Of a DNA stretch of 64,000 bases, positions 32,151-42,100 are shown one piece after another. The notes beneath the pieces are model-generated. The model worked only from the letters and a program-made list of their open reading frames with translations, had not been told where the DNA came from and ran no database searches. The stretch covers positions 103,493 to 167,492 of the forward strand of contig NZ_RWIN01000039.1 in NCBI RefSeq assembly GCF_009761815.1. Direction: 5' to 3'. The position numbers and the translations under genes were made by a program. The stretch is from Pseudomonas sp. PB120 (GTDB lineage: Bacteria > Pseudomonadota > Gammaproteobacteria > Pseudomonadales > Pseudomonadaceae). Within the stretch, counting starts at the first letter, position 1, and every line of letters starts with the position of its first letter.

Positions 32151-32384
32151 ATGCCAACGTCCTTTCTAGAAATTGTCGAGTTGCCAGACGGCCGAATCGA
32201 GCTGCGTAGAGCTGAGGACGAGGGTTCTCTGGTTACTTTGGATTTCTCCGAGGATGCCAAAGCGTTCCTGCAAGGCCAGCACGTGGAAGTCGCCAAAGCG
32301 ATGTTGAGCGTCGGCGTGCAGATGGCAGGACGTCTGGTTGAAGGCGATTTCAATACGGATGAGAGCTCTCGGGTCCTCCATTGA
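32151..32384 (+). CDS. Conserved hypothetical protein, 77 residues
   Basis: Short protein MPTSFLEIVELPDGRIELRR..., alternating hydrophobic and charged residues that suggest a small beta-alpha domain, with no signal peptide or cysteines. GGAGA upstream of the ATG supports translation. It ends close to the convergent sulA gene, with a hairpin between them. Function unknown. Confidence 0.78.
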   Translation: MPTSFLEIVELPDGRIELRRAEDEGSLVTLDFSEDAKAFLQGQHVEVAKAMLSVGVQMAGRLVEGDFNTDESSRVLH

Positions 32385-32421
32385 TCCCGTTCGTCGCTTT
32401 CTACTGATATCGCTTCAGATT

Positions 32422-32445
32422 GGCTTCTCTGCCCTTGGAGAAGCC
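32422..32445. terminator. Hairpin between convergent genes (possible terminator)
   Basis: GGCTTCTC and GAGAAGCC form a perfect 8-bp stem around an 8-nt loop in the 92-bp gap between the 77-residue gene and sulA. No T-run follows on either strand, so intrinsic termination is uncertain. Confidence 0.4.
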
Positions 32446-32476
32446 CTGCGCGGCTCCCTTCGCGCAATGGTTGCCA

Positions 32477-32950
32477 TTATCCCAATCGAATATTCAAGCT
32501 TTGTGCGTCCCCGGTGCGGGCGGCGCTGATCAGCTGTTGCCGTGAGTTCGCATTCAATGGGTTGAGCCAGCTGACGACGGTGTGGCTGCGGCCCAGGCGC
32601 AAGGCTTCGCAAGTCAATTGCTGGGCGCTTTGAGTGCCGCGTGGTTGCAACAACAGAATGCGTTCACGGTTAAGGCCGGCGTCCCTCAACCAGGCCTGAG
32701 TCAGGCTGGCGGGCGGGGCGATCAGCGTCAGCCAGCGCGCGTCCTGATCCTGGCTCAGTTCCCTGAGAATGGGTGCCAGAAGGTTCAGGCAGTTCCCGGC
32801 CGCACCGCGCAGTGACAATTCACTGAACACTTCAGGTTCGGCGATCCAGGGCGATTCGATCACGTCTTTCATGATCGGCGCCAATGGCTGCACCATGAAC
32901 GCCTCGAACAACGGCAACTGGGTTTGCTGGTGGGTGTGCGGGAACTGCAT
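32477..32950 (-). CDS. sulA: SOS cell-division inhibitor SulA
   Basis: Inhibits FtsZ assembly during the SOS response. The 157-residue protein begins MQFPHTHQQTQLPLFEAF and has the SulA core CLNLLAPILRELSQDQDARWLTLIAPPASLTQAWLRDAGL. The Shine-Dalgarno AAAGGAGG overlaps the lexA stop region, and the gap between lexA stop and sulA start is only 10 bp. The two genes therefore form one LexA-controlled operon. The longer frame to 32983 would overlap lexA and is not needed. Confidence 0.93.
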   Translation of the reverse strand: MQFPHTHQQTQLPLFEAFMVQPLAPIMKDVIESPWIAEPEVFSELSLRGAAGNCLNLLAPILRELSQDQDARWLTLIAPPASLTQAWLRDAGLNRERILLLQPRGTQSAQQLTCEALRLGRSHTVVSWLNPLNANSRQQLISAARTGDAQSLNIRLG

Positions 32951-32960
32951 AAAGCCTCCT

Positions 32961-33569
32961 TTAGCGGCGAATGACGCCAACACTCAAGCCTTCGATCACC
33001 AGTTCCTGATCTTTCAGGTTCACTTCGATAGGGGCGAATTCAGGGTTTTCGGCAATCAGCCAGACTTTGCTGCCATCGCGCTTGAAGCGCTTGACGGTCA
33101 CTTCGTCGCCGATCCGTGCGACCACGATCTGGCCATTGCGGGCTTCGCGGGTGGTATGCACCGCCAGCAGATCACCGTCGAAAATGCCGATGTCCTTCAT
33201 GCTCATGCCGTGAACGCGCAGCAGGTAGTCGGCCCGAGGATGGAAGAAGGCAGGGTTGATGTTGCAGGATTCTTCGATGTGCTGTTGGGCGAGGATCGGC
33301 GCACCGGCGGCCACTCGGCCAATGATCGGCAGCGTGGAGTCGTCGGCCTTGGCTTCGAAGCCGGGAATGCGAATTCCACGGGAAGCGCCAGGCGTCATTT
33401 CGATTGCGCCTTTGCGGGCCAGCGCCTTGAGGTGTTCTTCCGCCGCGTTTGGCGATTTGAAACCCAGTTCCTGAGCGATTTCCGCGCGGGTCGGCGGGTA
33501 GCCGTTGTCTTCGAGGCAGCGTTTGATGAAGGCCAGAATCTCTGCTTGGCGTGGCGTCAGCTTTAGCAT
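32961..33569 (-). CDS. lexA: SOS repressor LexA
   Basis: Represses SOS genes and is cleaved when RecA filaments form. The 202-residue protein has an N-terminal winged-helix DNA-binding domain ([32 protein letters not shown]). The Ala88-Gly89 self-cleavage site is in VAAGAPILA, with catalytic Ser123 in [14 protein letters not shown] and Lys160 in VTVKRFKR. Two LexA boxes lie 11-45 bp upstream of its ATG, so the lexA-sulA operon is autoregulated. Confidence 0.97.
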   Translation of the reverse strand: MLKLTPRQAEILAFIKRCLEDNGYPPTRAEIAQELGFKSPNAAEEHLKALARKGAIEMTPGASRGIRIPGFEAKADDSTLPIIGRVAAGAPILAQQHIEESCNINPAFFHPRADYLLRVHGMSMKDIGIFDGDLLAVHTTREARNGQIVVARIGDEVTVKRFKRDGSKVWLIAENPEFAPIEVNLKDQELVIEGLSVGVIRR

Positions 33570-33579
33570 ATTGATCGCT

Positions 33580-33595
33580 CTGTCTTTTTATACAG
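33580..33595 (-). promoter_or_regulatory. LexA (SOS) box, proximal
   Basis: CTGTCTTTTTATACAG matches the CTGT-N8-ACAG consensus of gammaproteobacterial SOS boxes. It lies 11 bp upstream of the lexA ATG. Confidence 0.9.
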
Positions 33596-33598
33596 TGA

Positions 33599-33614
33599 CT
33601 GGGATTATATACAG
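33599..33614 (-). promoter_or_regulatory. LexA (SOS) box, distal
   Basis: CTGGGATTATATACAG matches CTG-N10-CAG with one deviation in the CTGT half. It starts 3 bp beyond the proximal box, so two LexA dimers could bind nearly side by side. Confidence 0.85.
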
Positions 33615-33756
33615 TGAAAGCGTCTTGGCAATGCTCCTTTTTTTAGCGGCCGCCAGACGGTCGATCAGGCCGCTGATTTACGCTTCGTCGTTGTATGGTT
33701 AAATAGCTGACCGGCCATTCCCAAAACGAACTGCCAGGCTTGACAACGCACAGGCT

Positions 33757-33783
33757 GAAACGTATGTTTCAAACAAGTGTTTG
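33757..33783 (+). promoter_or_regulatory. Double PsrA operator (autoregulatory)
   Basis: Two perfect 14-bp palindromic elements share one base pair: GAAAC-GTAT-GTTTC (33757-33770) and CAAAC-AAGT-GTTTG (33770-33783). Both match the PsrA consensus (C/G)AAAC-N2-4-GTTT(G/C). The site ends 15 bp before the psrA ATG, so bound PsrA would block its own transcription or initiation. Confidence 0.82.
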
Positions 33784-33798
33784 TCAGGCGGAGTAGCC

Positions 33799-34506
33799 AT
33801 GGCCCAGTCGGAAACCGTTGAACGCATTCTTGATGCTGCCGAGCAGTTGTTCGCGGAAAAAGGTTTCGCTGAAACCTCATTGCGTTTGATCACCAGCAAG
33901 GCCGGTGTGAATTTGGCGGCGGTGAATTATCACTTCGGCTCAAAGAAGGCGCTGATCCAAGCGGTCTTCTCGCGCTTTCTCGGGCCGTTTTGCCTCAGCC
34001 TCGATAAAGAGCTGGAGCGTCGCCAGGCCAAGCCAGAAAACAAGCCGACGCTTGAAGAGCTGCTGGAAATCCTCGTCGAACAAGCCCTGGTGGTTCAGCC
34101 ACGCAGCGGCAACGATCTGTCGATTTTCATGCGTTTGCTGGGGCTGGCGTTCAGTCAGAGCCAGGGTCACTTGCGTCGTTATCTGGAAGACATGTACGGC
34201 AAAGTGTTCCGCCGCTACATGATGCTGGTCAATGAAGCCGCACCGCGTATTCCCCCGATCGAACTGTTCTGGCGCGTGCATTTCATGCTCGGTGCCGCGG
34301 CGTTCAGCATGTCGGGTATCAAGGCGTTGCGCGCGATTGCCGAGACCGATTTCGGTGTCAACACGTCCATCGAGCAGGTGATGCGGTTGATGGTGCCATT
34401 CCTGGCCGCCGGCATGCGTGCCGAGACCGGCGTGACCGATTCGGCCATGGCCACCGCGCAATTGCGCCCGCGCAGCAAATCGGCCCCGGTTGCCGCCAAG
34501 GTTTAG
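33799..34506 (+). CDS. psrA: TetR-family fatty-acid-responsive regulator PsrA
   Basis: In pseudomonads PsrA senses long-chain fatty acids, represses fadBA and itself, and activates rpoS. The 235-residue protein has a TetR N-terminal helix-turn-helix (ERILDAAEQLFAEKGFAETSLRLITSKAGVNLA split over residues 7-40, then VNYHFGSKKALIQAVF). A larger helical ligand domain and a basic C-terminal tail (RPRSKSAPVAAKV) follow. Identification is supported by the perfect double PsrA site in its promoter and by lexA and nagZ as neighbours. The ATG at 33799 has GGCGGAG upstream. Confidence 0.94.
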   Translation: MAQSETVERILDAAEQLFAEKGFAETSLRLITSKAGVNLAAVNYHFGSKKALIQAVFSRFLGPFCLSLDKELERRQAKPENKPTLEELLEILVEQALVVQPRSGNDLSIFMRLLGLAFSQSQGHLRRYLEDMYGKVFRRYMMLVNEAAPRIPPIELFWRVHFMLGAAAFSMSGIKALRAIAETDFGVNTSIEQVMRLMVPFLAAGMRAETGVTDSAMATAQLRPRSKSAPVAAKV

Positions 34507-34662
34507 CCATACGGGTGGGCGCGGCAGCTTACATCCGCTAAGCTAGCCGCCCATGCCGAATCCCTTTCAGATCCCGCTTCCCATTGTTATCTCCAGCCTG
34601 CAGGGCACAGCCTGCGGCGGCGAAGTCGTGCGAGCCGGGTTTATCGTTATCAAGGAATCTCT

Positions 34663-35673
34663 ATGACTGCTGGCCTGCAAGGCTCGTTGATGGTGGACGT
34701 CGCCGGTACCTGGCTGACGGCCGAAGATCGCCAATTGTTGCGCCAGCCCGAAGTGGGCGGCCTGATCATTTTTGCCCGTAACATCGAGCATCCGCGCCAG
34801 GTGCGTGAACTGAGCGCTGCAATCCGCGCCATCCGTCCTGATCTGCTGTTGGCGGTCGACCAGGAGGGCGGTCGCGTACAGCGCCTGCGTCAGGGCTTCG
34901 TGCGACTGCCAGCTATGCGCGCCATCGCCGATAACCCGAATGCCGAGTACCTGGCCGAGCAGTGCGGCTGGATCATGGCAACCGAGGTGCTGGCTGTGGG
35001 TCTCGACCTGAGTTTCGCGCCTGTGCTGGATCTGGATTACCAGCGCAGCGCGGTGGTCGGTACGCGTTCGTTCGAAGGTGATCCAGAGCGCGCAGCATTA
35101 CTCGCCGGTGCCTTTATCCGCGGCATGAACAGCGCTGGCATGGCTGCTACCGGCAAGCATTTCCCCGGTCACGGCTGGGCCGAGGCGGATTCCCACGTGG
35201 CGATCCCGAACGACGAGCGCAGTCTCGAAGACATTCGCGCCAACGACCTGGTGCCTTTCGCAAAACTGAGCAAACAGCTGGCTGCGGTCATGCCGGCCCA
35301 CGTCATTTATCCACAGGTCGATTCCCAACCCGCCGGTTTCTCGCGCCGTTGGTTGCAGGACATCCTGCGCGGCGAGCTGCAATTCGACGGTGTGATTTTC
35401 AGCGACGACCTGTCCATGGCCGGTGCCCACGTGGTGGGCGATGCCGCCAGCCGTATCGAAGCGGCGCTGACGGCCGGTTGCGACATGGGCCTGGTGTGCA
35501 ACGATCGTGCGGCTGCCGAACTGGCCTTGAGCGCCGCCCAGCGCCTGAAGGTCAAGCCGTCCGAGCGCATTGCACGGATGCGCGGTCAATCGTATGCCAG
35601 CACCGAGTACCGCCAGGATCCGCGTTGGCTGACAGCCATTGGCGCGCTCAAAGAGGCTCAACTGATCGAATAA
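34663..35673 (+). CDS. nagZ: Beta-N-acetylhexosaminidase NagZ
   Basis: Cytoplasmic GH3 enzyme of peptidoglycan recycling; it removes GlcNAc from anhydromuropeptides, producing the inducers of ampC in species that have AmpR. The 336-residue protein has the NagZ substrate loop ATGKHFPGHGWAEADSHV and the catalytic Asp in VIFSDDLSMAGAH, with VDQEGGRVQRLR earlier. AAGGA precedes the ATG at 34663. The 156-bp gap to psrA holds no gene that I can see. Confidence 0.95.
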   Translation: MTAGLQGSLMVDVAGTWLTAEDRQLLRQPEVGGLIIFARNIEHPRQVRELSAAIRAIRPDLLLAVDQEGGRVQRLRQGFVRLPAMRAIADNPNAEYLAEQCGWIMATEVLAVGLDLSFAPVLDLDYQRSAVVGTRSFEGDPERAALLAGAFIRGMNSAGMAATGKHFPGHGWAEADSHVAIPNDERSLEDIRANDLVPFAKLSKQLAAVMPAHVIYPQVDSQPAGFSRRWLQDILRGELQFDGVIFSDDLSMAGAHVVGDAASRIEAALTAGCDMGLVCNDRAAAELALSAAQRLKVKPSERIARMRGQSYASTEYRQDPRWLTAIGALKEAQLIE

Positions 35674-35747
35674 GGGCGGGATGGGGGGCATGTCTGCGTT
35701 GGTGCAGGTATTGAAAGGCTGAGCCAGGCGCGATACCGAGTTGACTC

Positions 35748-35842
35748 CATCGCGAGCAGGCTCGCTCCCACCTTGGATCTGTGTTTACCCTCCATCATCG
35801 AGGCAACACAAAATCAAGGCGGGAGCGAGCCTGCTCGCGATA
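35748..35842. repeat. REPIN
   Basis: Inverted REP pair in outward polarity (ATCGCGAGCAGGCTCGCTCC then GGAGCGAGCCTGCTCGCGAT) between the convergent nagZ and helicase genes. Confidence 0.88.
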
Positions 35843-35866
35843 GCGATCTACAGGTCGCAGTAGATC

Positions 35867-38560
35867 TCAGCGCTTCTCCAGCTTGTCCGGCAACGGCGCA
35901 AACAACGCTTCAATATCATCACTCTGCAACTTCCAGTCGCCAGTCTTGCGACCATCGAGCACGCCCGCCGCCAGGTCGGATTTTTCCTTTTGCAGGTGCT
36001 GAATTTTCTCTTCCACCGTGCCCCTGGCAATCATCTTGTAGACGAACACCGGTTTCTCCTGGCCGATGCGGTAGGCGCGGTCGGTCGCCTGGTTTTCCGT
36101 GGCCGGGTTCCACCACGGGTCGTAATGAATCACCGTGTCCGCTTCGGTCAGGTTCAGGCCGACACCGCCAGCCTTCAAGCTGATCAGAAAAATCTGACGC
36201 TTGCCGCTCTGGAAATCCTTCACCGGCGCGCGTCGATCGCGGGTTTGTCCGGTCAACAACGCGTAGTCGACGCCACGTTTCTTCAGTTCGACCTCAATTA
36301 AGGCGAGCATTGAAGTGAACTGTGAAAACAGCAGGATCCGTCGACCTTCCTCAAACAACTCTTCAAGCATTTCCATCAGGCTGTCGAGCTTGCCCGAGGT
36401 ACTGCCGCGTGTTGGCAGGACCGCTTCGTTGACCAGACGCAAATCGCAGCACACCTGACGCAGCTTGAGCAGCGCCTCAAGAATGATGATCTGGCTGCGG
36501 GCCACGCCTTTGCGGGTGATTTCGTCGCGGACTTTCTTGTCCATGGCCAGGCGCATGGTTTCGTACACGTCACGCTGGGCTTCGTTGAGTTCGACCCAGT
36601 GGATAATTTCAGTCTTTGGCGGCAATTCCGTTGCGACTTGCTCTTTGGTCCTGCGCAGCAGAAACGGTTTGATCCGACCGTTCAGGTGCTGAAGCCTTAC
36701 TTCGCTGGCGCGTTTTTCAATCGGCACCCGGTAATCGCGGTTGAAGCTTTTCACGTCGCCGAGCCAGCCGGGTAGCAGGAAGTGAAACAGCGACCACAAC
36801 TCGCCCAAGTGGTTTTCCAGAGGCGTACCGCTCAGGCACAGACGTTGGCGCGCATTCAGCTCGCGAGCCGCTTGGGCGGCTTTGCTGTTGGGGTTCTTGA
36901 TGTACTGGGCTTCATCCAGAACCAGCACGTGCAGTGGCTGTGCGGCCAGGCGTTCGACGTCCTTGGGCAGCAGCGCATAGGTGGTCAGGATCAGGTCGTA
37001 GTCGGCCAGATGCTCGAAGTGTTTTTTGCGGCTGGCGCCGTACAGCGCCAGCACTTTGAGTTGCGGCGTGAAGTGCGCCGCTTCGTCGAGCCAGTTGGGG
37101 ATCAGGCTGGTGGGCATCACCACCATGCACGGCCGATCGAGACGCCCGGCATTTTTTTCGCTGAGCACGTGCGCCAGGGTTTGAAGGGTTTTACCCAGCC
37201 CCATGTCGTCCGCAAGAATTCCACCCACTTCCAGCTGACGCAGCGACTGCATCCAGCTCAAGCCCTCCAGCTGATACGGGCGCAAAGTAGCGTTCAAGCC
37301 TTCCGGCGCCGCCACTGTGAAGTCCTTGATATCCCGCAAACGCTGGGCAAACGTGCGGATCTGCTCGCCACCTTCCCAGAGCAGCGGCATGCCTTCCAGC
37401 GGGTTCAGCCGTATCGCGTCAGCCTTGCTCAGGCGCAGCGTGGTGTCGCCGGGCTCTTGCAGGTAGAACTCGCCGAGGGTCGCCAGCACCGGTTTCAGCC
37501 GGCCGAAGGGCAGGGCGACTTGCAGCGGGCCGTGCTCGGAGTTCGGGCGATTGGGGATGTTCACCAGAATCAGCTCGTCATCGCGACGGCGGGCGAGGCG
37601 CTCCGGGTTGAGGATTTCGGTGTGGGAGCGCATCAGGTTCAACAGGATCGGCAGCAGGCTCAGCCGTTCACCGTTGACGATGATGCCCAGTTCCAGATCG
37701 AACCAGTCGCGCTCCGGTGCCTGCTCGACGGTGGCGTACCAGTCGTCCACGGCGGTCAGGTCGAAACCGAATTCCTCGTCGATCTGAAGTTCCCAGCCCT
37801 GGGTGCGCAGCTTTGGCAGCTCATTGAGCGTGAAGGTCAGCCAGGCGCTGTCGTTGACCATCTCGAACAGCTCGCCCGCGCTTTCGGGCAGGGCCTTGCT
37901 TTGCCGGGTGGCGACCTTGAAGCCGAGGATTCTTAACTGTTCCCTGTAGGCCTGTTCGACGTCCGGGTGACGTTTTATCCGCAACGTCTGGGTTTCCTGG
38001 CGAATCAGGATGTCGGCGTTCTTCTGCCCGGCAACGTATTCATCCAGATAACTGAAAGACAACGCCGCGCGATGCTGGATGTAGCGCTGCATCTTGCCAT
38101 TGCGAGGTTCAAAGGCGCTGAACTCGATACTCGCCAGCCACAGGCGCGGCACCGGCTGCACGTTATCCACCATGACTTGCGGCGGGGCTTTCGGGCTGCG
38201 GTTTTCCAGTACGGCTTGCAGTTTCTCCAGCAGATCGGCGTCCTGGGCAGCAGCGGGATAGGCCAGGGTTTCCTGAACTTTCAGCAGCACCGCGGCGCAA
38301 TGTTTGCAGTTGCTGTGTACCGGGCACGTGCACGTGGCGTCGACCATCAGCAAAGTGGCTTTGGCTGACTCACGCAGGCGAATGGTCTGACGGTAAACGT
38401 TACCGCCAGAGCCTTCGCAGGCCGCGATGATGGTGGCGTCGCCGGCCTCGACAATCCTGACGCGGTTTTCCAGCGCGTAGCGCCGGCCGCGCTCCAGGCT
38501 CTGTTCCTTGAATCGGCTGACCCAGGAAGGCGCCAGAGGTTTGCTCAGGGTCGGGGGCAT
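35867..38560 (-). CDS. SNF2-family helicase/ATPase with N-terminal SWIM zinc finger
   Basis: An 897-residue Swi2/Snf2 DNA-translocating ATPase. The N-terminus has a SWIM zinc finger (CTCPVHSNCKHCAAVLL, about 83-99), which in this family binds nucleic acid or protein. The two-lobed motor has motif I DDMGLGKTLQTLAH, motif II DEAQYIKN, motif III LSGTPLENHLGELWSL, motif V SLKAGGVGLNLTEAD and motif VI QATDRAYRIGQ. It is unlike RapA, which lacks SWIM. The cellular role is not established. It starts 11 bp after csiV and may be co-transcribed with mfd-csiV. Confidence 0.92.
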   Translation of the reverse strand: MPPTLSKPLAPSWVSRFKEQSLERGRRYALENRVRIVEAGDATIIAACEGSGGNVYRQTIRLRESAKATLLMVDATCTCPVHSNCKHCAAVLLKVQETLAYPAAAQDADLLEKLQAVLENRSPKAPPQVMVDNVQPVPRLWLASIEFSAFEPRNGKMQRYIQHRAALSFSYLDEYVAGQKNADILIRQETQTLRIKRHPDVEQAYREQLRILGFKVATRQSKALPESAGELFEMVNDSAWLTFTLNELPKLRTQGWELQIDEEFGFDLTAVDDWYATVEQAPERDWFDLELGIIVNGERLSLLPILLNLMRSHTEILNPERLARRRDDELILVNIPNRPNSEHGPLQVALPFGRLKPVLATLGEFYLQEPGDTTLRLSKADAIRLNPLEGMPLLWEGGEQIRTFAQRLRDIKDFTVAAPEGLNATLRPYQLEGLSWMQSLRQLEVGGILADDMGLGKTLQTLAHVLSEKNAGRLDRPCMVVMPTSLIPNWLDEAAHFTPQLKVLALYGASRKKHFEHLADYDLILTTYALLPKDVERLAAQPLHVLVLDEAQYIKNPNSKAAQAARELNARQRLCLSGTPLENHLGELWSLFHFLLPGWLGDVKSFNRDYRVPIEKRASEVRLQHLNGRIKPFLLRRTKEQVATELPPKTEIIHWVELNEAQRDVYETMRLAMDKKVRDEITRKGVARSQIIILEALLKLRQVCCDLRLVNEAVLPTRGSTSGKLDSLMEMLEELFEEGRRILLFSQFTSMLALIEVELKKRGVDYALLTGQTRDRRAPVKDFQSGKRQIFLISLKAGGVGLNLTEADTVIHYDPWWNPATENQATDRAYRIGQEKPVFVYKMIARGTVEEKIQHLQKEKSDLAAGVLDGRKTGDWKLQSDDIEALFAPLPDKLEKR

Positions 38561-38571
38561 AAGGACTTCTA

Positions 38572-39138
38572 TCAGTCCGGAATTTCTTCAGGGACTGGCC
38601 GGGGAGCGGGGGCGGTCAACGAGGTGATCTTGATCAGCATGCCGAGATGGCCGGCGTCGAGGAAATTCAGCTGGCCGTTTTTAGTGTGGCTTTCTGTCTT
38701 CAGGCGTTCACTGGCGGTCACCAGGCCATCGGTGTTGATCTGGTTGACCCAGAAGTCTGCGTCGACGTCGGTGAAACGCCCCAGCTTCAGATTCAGCGTG
38801 CCCTCGATCGGGAACTGGCCGAATTGCTCTTTGCCGTCGCTGATCGCGACTTTGACGGGTTGTTCACCGAGGGTCTGCTGCCACGTCTTGTGCAGCAATA
38901 CCGTGTAGTCATTGCTGGCGGTGAGCTTTTCAACTTCACCGTTGAGGCTTGGCGTGCGCAGGCTGTCGGGGTTGATGCGCTGGGCACCGGCGGCCCAGTC
39001 TTCCGGCGCCGCACGAGTGACGATGGCCGGGACGGCGTTTTGGCGGACCAGAATCATTTCAACCTGATACAGGTCATCGGCAAATACCGATGGGGCGACC
39101 AGCGTTATCAACAAGGTCAGTGAGCGAAACAGGCGCAT
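38572..39138 (-). CDS. csiV: CsiV-family periplasmic protein
   Basis: A 188-residue secreted protein: signal peptide MRLFRSLTLLITLVAPSVFA, then DDLYQVEMILVRQNAV and the FDVDADFWVNQINTDG-like C-terminal part (TDVDADFWVNQ). In Vibrio cholerae CsiV is needed for the D-amino-acid response and peptidoglycan metabolism through LpoA. Placement directly after mfd (10-bp gap) matches the location I recall in other pseudomonads. Assigned by overall pattern, not by a catalytic motif. Confidence 0.8.
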   Translation of the reverse strand: MRLFRSLTLLITLVAPSVFADDLYQVEMILVRQNAVPAIVTRAAPEDWAAGAQRINPDSLRTPSLNGEVEKLTASNDYTVLLHKTWQQTLGEQPVKVAISDGKEQFGQFPIEGTLNLKLGRFTDVDADFWVNQINTDGLVTASERLKTESHTKNGQLNFLDAGHLGMLIKITSLTAPAPRPVPEEIPD

Positions 39139-39148
39139 GCGGCGTCCT

Positions 39149-42100
39149 TCAAGCAGTTTTCGGAATGAGGCGCTCGAACAGCGCCTCTACAGTATTAAAG
39201 CGCTCTTCCGGGCGCTCCATTGGCACCTGGAATTTAAACATCGTGGCGCCTTCGAATTTGTAGCGTTTGGGTTGGCTCTGGATCAGTTTGATCAGCGTCA
39301 GCGGGTCGACCGGTGTTTGCGTCGCGAACTCGATGCGGCCGCCTTGCGGACCGCCATCGACCTTCTTGATGCCCAGCAATTCGGCCTGCAATTTCAACGC
39401 CGTGATGCGCATCAGGTTTTTGGTCGGCTCCGGCAACAGGCCGAAACGGTCGATCATCTCCACTTGCAGGTCCTTGAGGCCTTCCTCATCGGTGGCCGAG
39501 GCGATGCGTTTGTAGAGAATCAGTCGGGCGTGCACGTCCGGCAGGTAGTCTTCGGGAATCAAGGCCGGCACACGCAAATTGACTTCCGGCCCGCCACCCA
39601 GCGGTTGATCGAGGTTCGGTTGTTCGCCCTTGCGGATCGACTTCACGGCGCGCTCGAGCATCTCCATGTACAGCGTGAAACCGACCGCCTGGATTTGTCC
39701 GCTCTGGCCATCGCCGAGCAATTCACCGGCACCGCGAATCTCCAGGTCGTTGGTCGCGAGCACGAAACCTGCGCCAAGGTCCTGGGTGTTGGCGATCGCT
39801 TCCAGACGTTTTTCCGCATCCGTGGTGATTTGCTGGCGCGGTGGGGTCAGCAAGTAAGCATAAGCCTGGTGGTGACTGCGGCCGACGCGGCCACGCAATT
39901 GGTGCAGCTGCGCCAGGCCGAACTTGTCGGCACGCTCGATGATGATGGTGTTGGCGCTCGGCACGTCGATGCCGGTCTCGATGATGGTCGAGGCGATCAG
40001 CACGTTGAAGCGCTTGTGGTAGAAGTCGCTCATCACCTGTTCGAGATCGCGTTCACGCATCTGCCCGTGGCCAATGCCGATCCGTGCTTCCGGCACCAGT
40101 TCGGCGAGGTCGGCGGCGCACTTTTCGATGGTCTTCACATCGTTATGAAGGTAGTAGACCTGCCCGCCGCGCAGCAGCTCGCGGAGCAGGGCCTCTTTGA
40201 CCGTGCTCTTGTTCTGCTCCATGACGAAGGTCCGCACCGACAGGCGACGAGCCGGCGGTGTGGCGATGATCGACAGGTCGCGCATACCTGACACGGCCAT
40301 GTTCAACGTGCGCGGAATTGGCGTGGCGGTCAGGGTGAGAATGTCGACTTCACTGCGCAGGGCCTTGAGCTGTTCCTTCTGACGGACACCAAAACGGTGC
40401 TCTTCGTCGATGATCACCAGCCCGAGGTTTTTGATTTTCACGTCGTCCTGCAGCAACTTGTGCGTGCCGATGACGATGTCGATCTTGCCCTCGGCAAGGT
40501 CCGCGACGGCGGCGTTCACTTCTTTGGTCGACTTGAAGCGGCTCATCACTTCCACGGTCACCGGCCAGTCGGCGAAGCGGTCGCGGAAACTGTTGTAGTG
40601 CTGCTGGGCGAGCAGGGTAGTCGGCACCAGAATGGCCACTTGACGACCGCCGTGCACCGCGATGAACGCGGCGCGCATCGCCACTTCGGTCTTGCCGAAA
40701 CCCACGTCGCCGCAGACCAGGCGATCCATCGGTTTCGGGGCGAGCATGTCGGCGCGCACCGCTTCGATGGTGGTTTGCTGGTCCGGGGTTTCTTCAAACG
40801 GGAAGCCAGCACTGAACGTCGCGTAATCGGCTTTCGGGTCGGCGAAGGCATAACCTTCGCGAGCGGCGCGACGGGCATAGATGTCGAGCAATTCGGCGGC
40901 CACGTCGCGTACCTGTTCGGCAGCTTTGCGTTTGGCTTTCTGCCAGGTCTCGGAACCGAGACGGTGCAGCGGGGCCAGGGCATCGTCGCTGCCGGTGTAA
41001 CGGGCGATCAAATGCAGGTTGGCGACCGGTACATAAAGCTTGGCGTTTTCCGCGTATTCGAGGGTCAGGAATTCGGCGGCCTGGCTGTCGATTTCCAGAA
41101 TCGTCAGCCCGAGGTAACGACCGACGCCGTGATCGATATGCACCACCGGCGCACCTTCGCGCAGCTCGGTGAGGTTCTTGATCACGGCATCGTTGTTGGC
41201 GTCGGCGCGCTTTTCGCGGCGACGGCGCTGCATCACGCGCTGACCGAATAACGGGCTTTCAGCCACCAGGGCCAGGGCCGGATCGTCCAGCACCAGGCCT
41301 TCGTCGAGCGGGGCGATGGTGATCGCCAGGCGTTCCTTGCTCTTCACGAAGTCTGGCCAGCTGTCGACGGTCTTCGGTCGCAACTTCAGGCGTTCGAGCA
41401 ATTCCAGCAGTACTTCACGACGGCCCGCGGACTCGGCGGTAAACAGCACGCGGCCGGGAAACTCGTCGAGGAAACCGGCCAGTGCGGCCAACGGCTGGGT
41501 AGCCTTGGCTTCGATGGCCAGGTTCGGCAGCTCCCGCGCCGGGAAGCGCTCGCGACCGACGCCGGTTTCCACATCCTGTTGACTGGCAACCACCCGCGGC
41601 CAGTTTTTCAGGCGCGCAAAACAGTCTTCTACCGGCAGGAACAACTCGGCGGGTGGCAATAAAGGACGGGATGGATCGACACGCCGTTCTTCATAGCGAT
41701 TGCGCACATCGTTCCAGAAGTTTTCCGCCGCCTGTTCGATACCCGGCAGGGAAAACACCTGGGTGTCCTGGGGCAGGTAATCGAATAGCGTCGAGGTTTC
41801 TTCGAAGAACAGCGGCAGGTAGTACTCGATGCCAGCGGGGGTAATTCCGCTGTTCAGGTCCTGGAAGATCGGGCAGCGACGGAAGTCGACATCGAAGCGC
41901 TCGCGAAAACGCGCCTTGAAGCGGGTGACGGCTTCTTTCTCCAGCGGGAATTCCTTGGCCGGCAGCAACTTGACCGAATCGACCTTGTCGATGGAGCGCT
42001 GGTTTTCCGGGTCGAAGGTGCGCAGGGTTTCGATTTCGTCGTCGAACAGGTCGATCCGGTAAGGCAGCTTGCTGCCCATCGGGAACAGGTCGATCAAGGA

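Noticed and set aside
33757..33783. Repeat in front of psrA considered as a sigma-54 or LexA site
   Set aside because: It has no GG-N10-GC pattern and no CTG-N10-CAG; the match to the PsrA consensus is exact in both halves.
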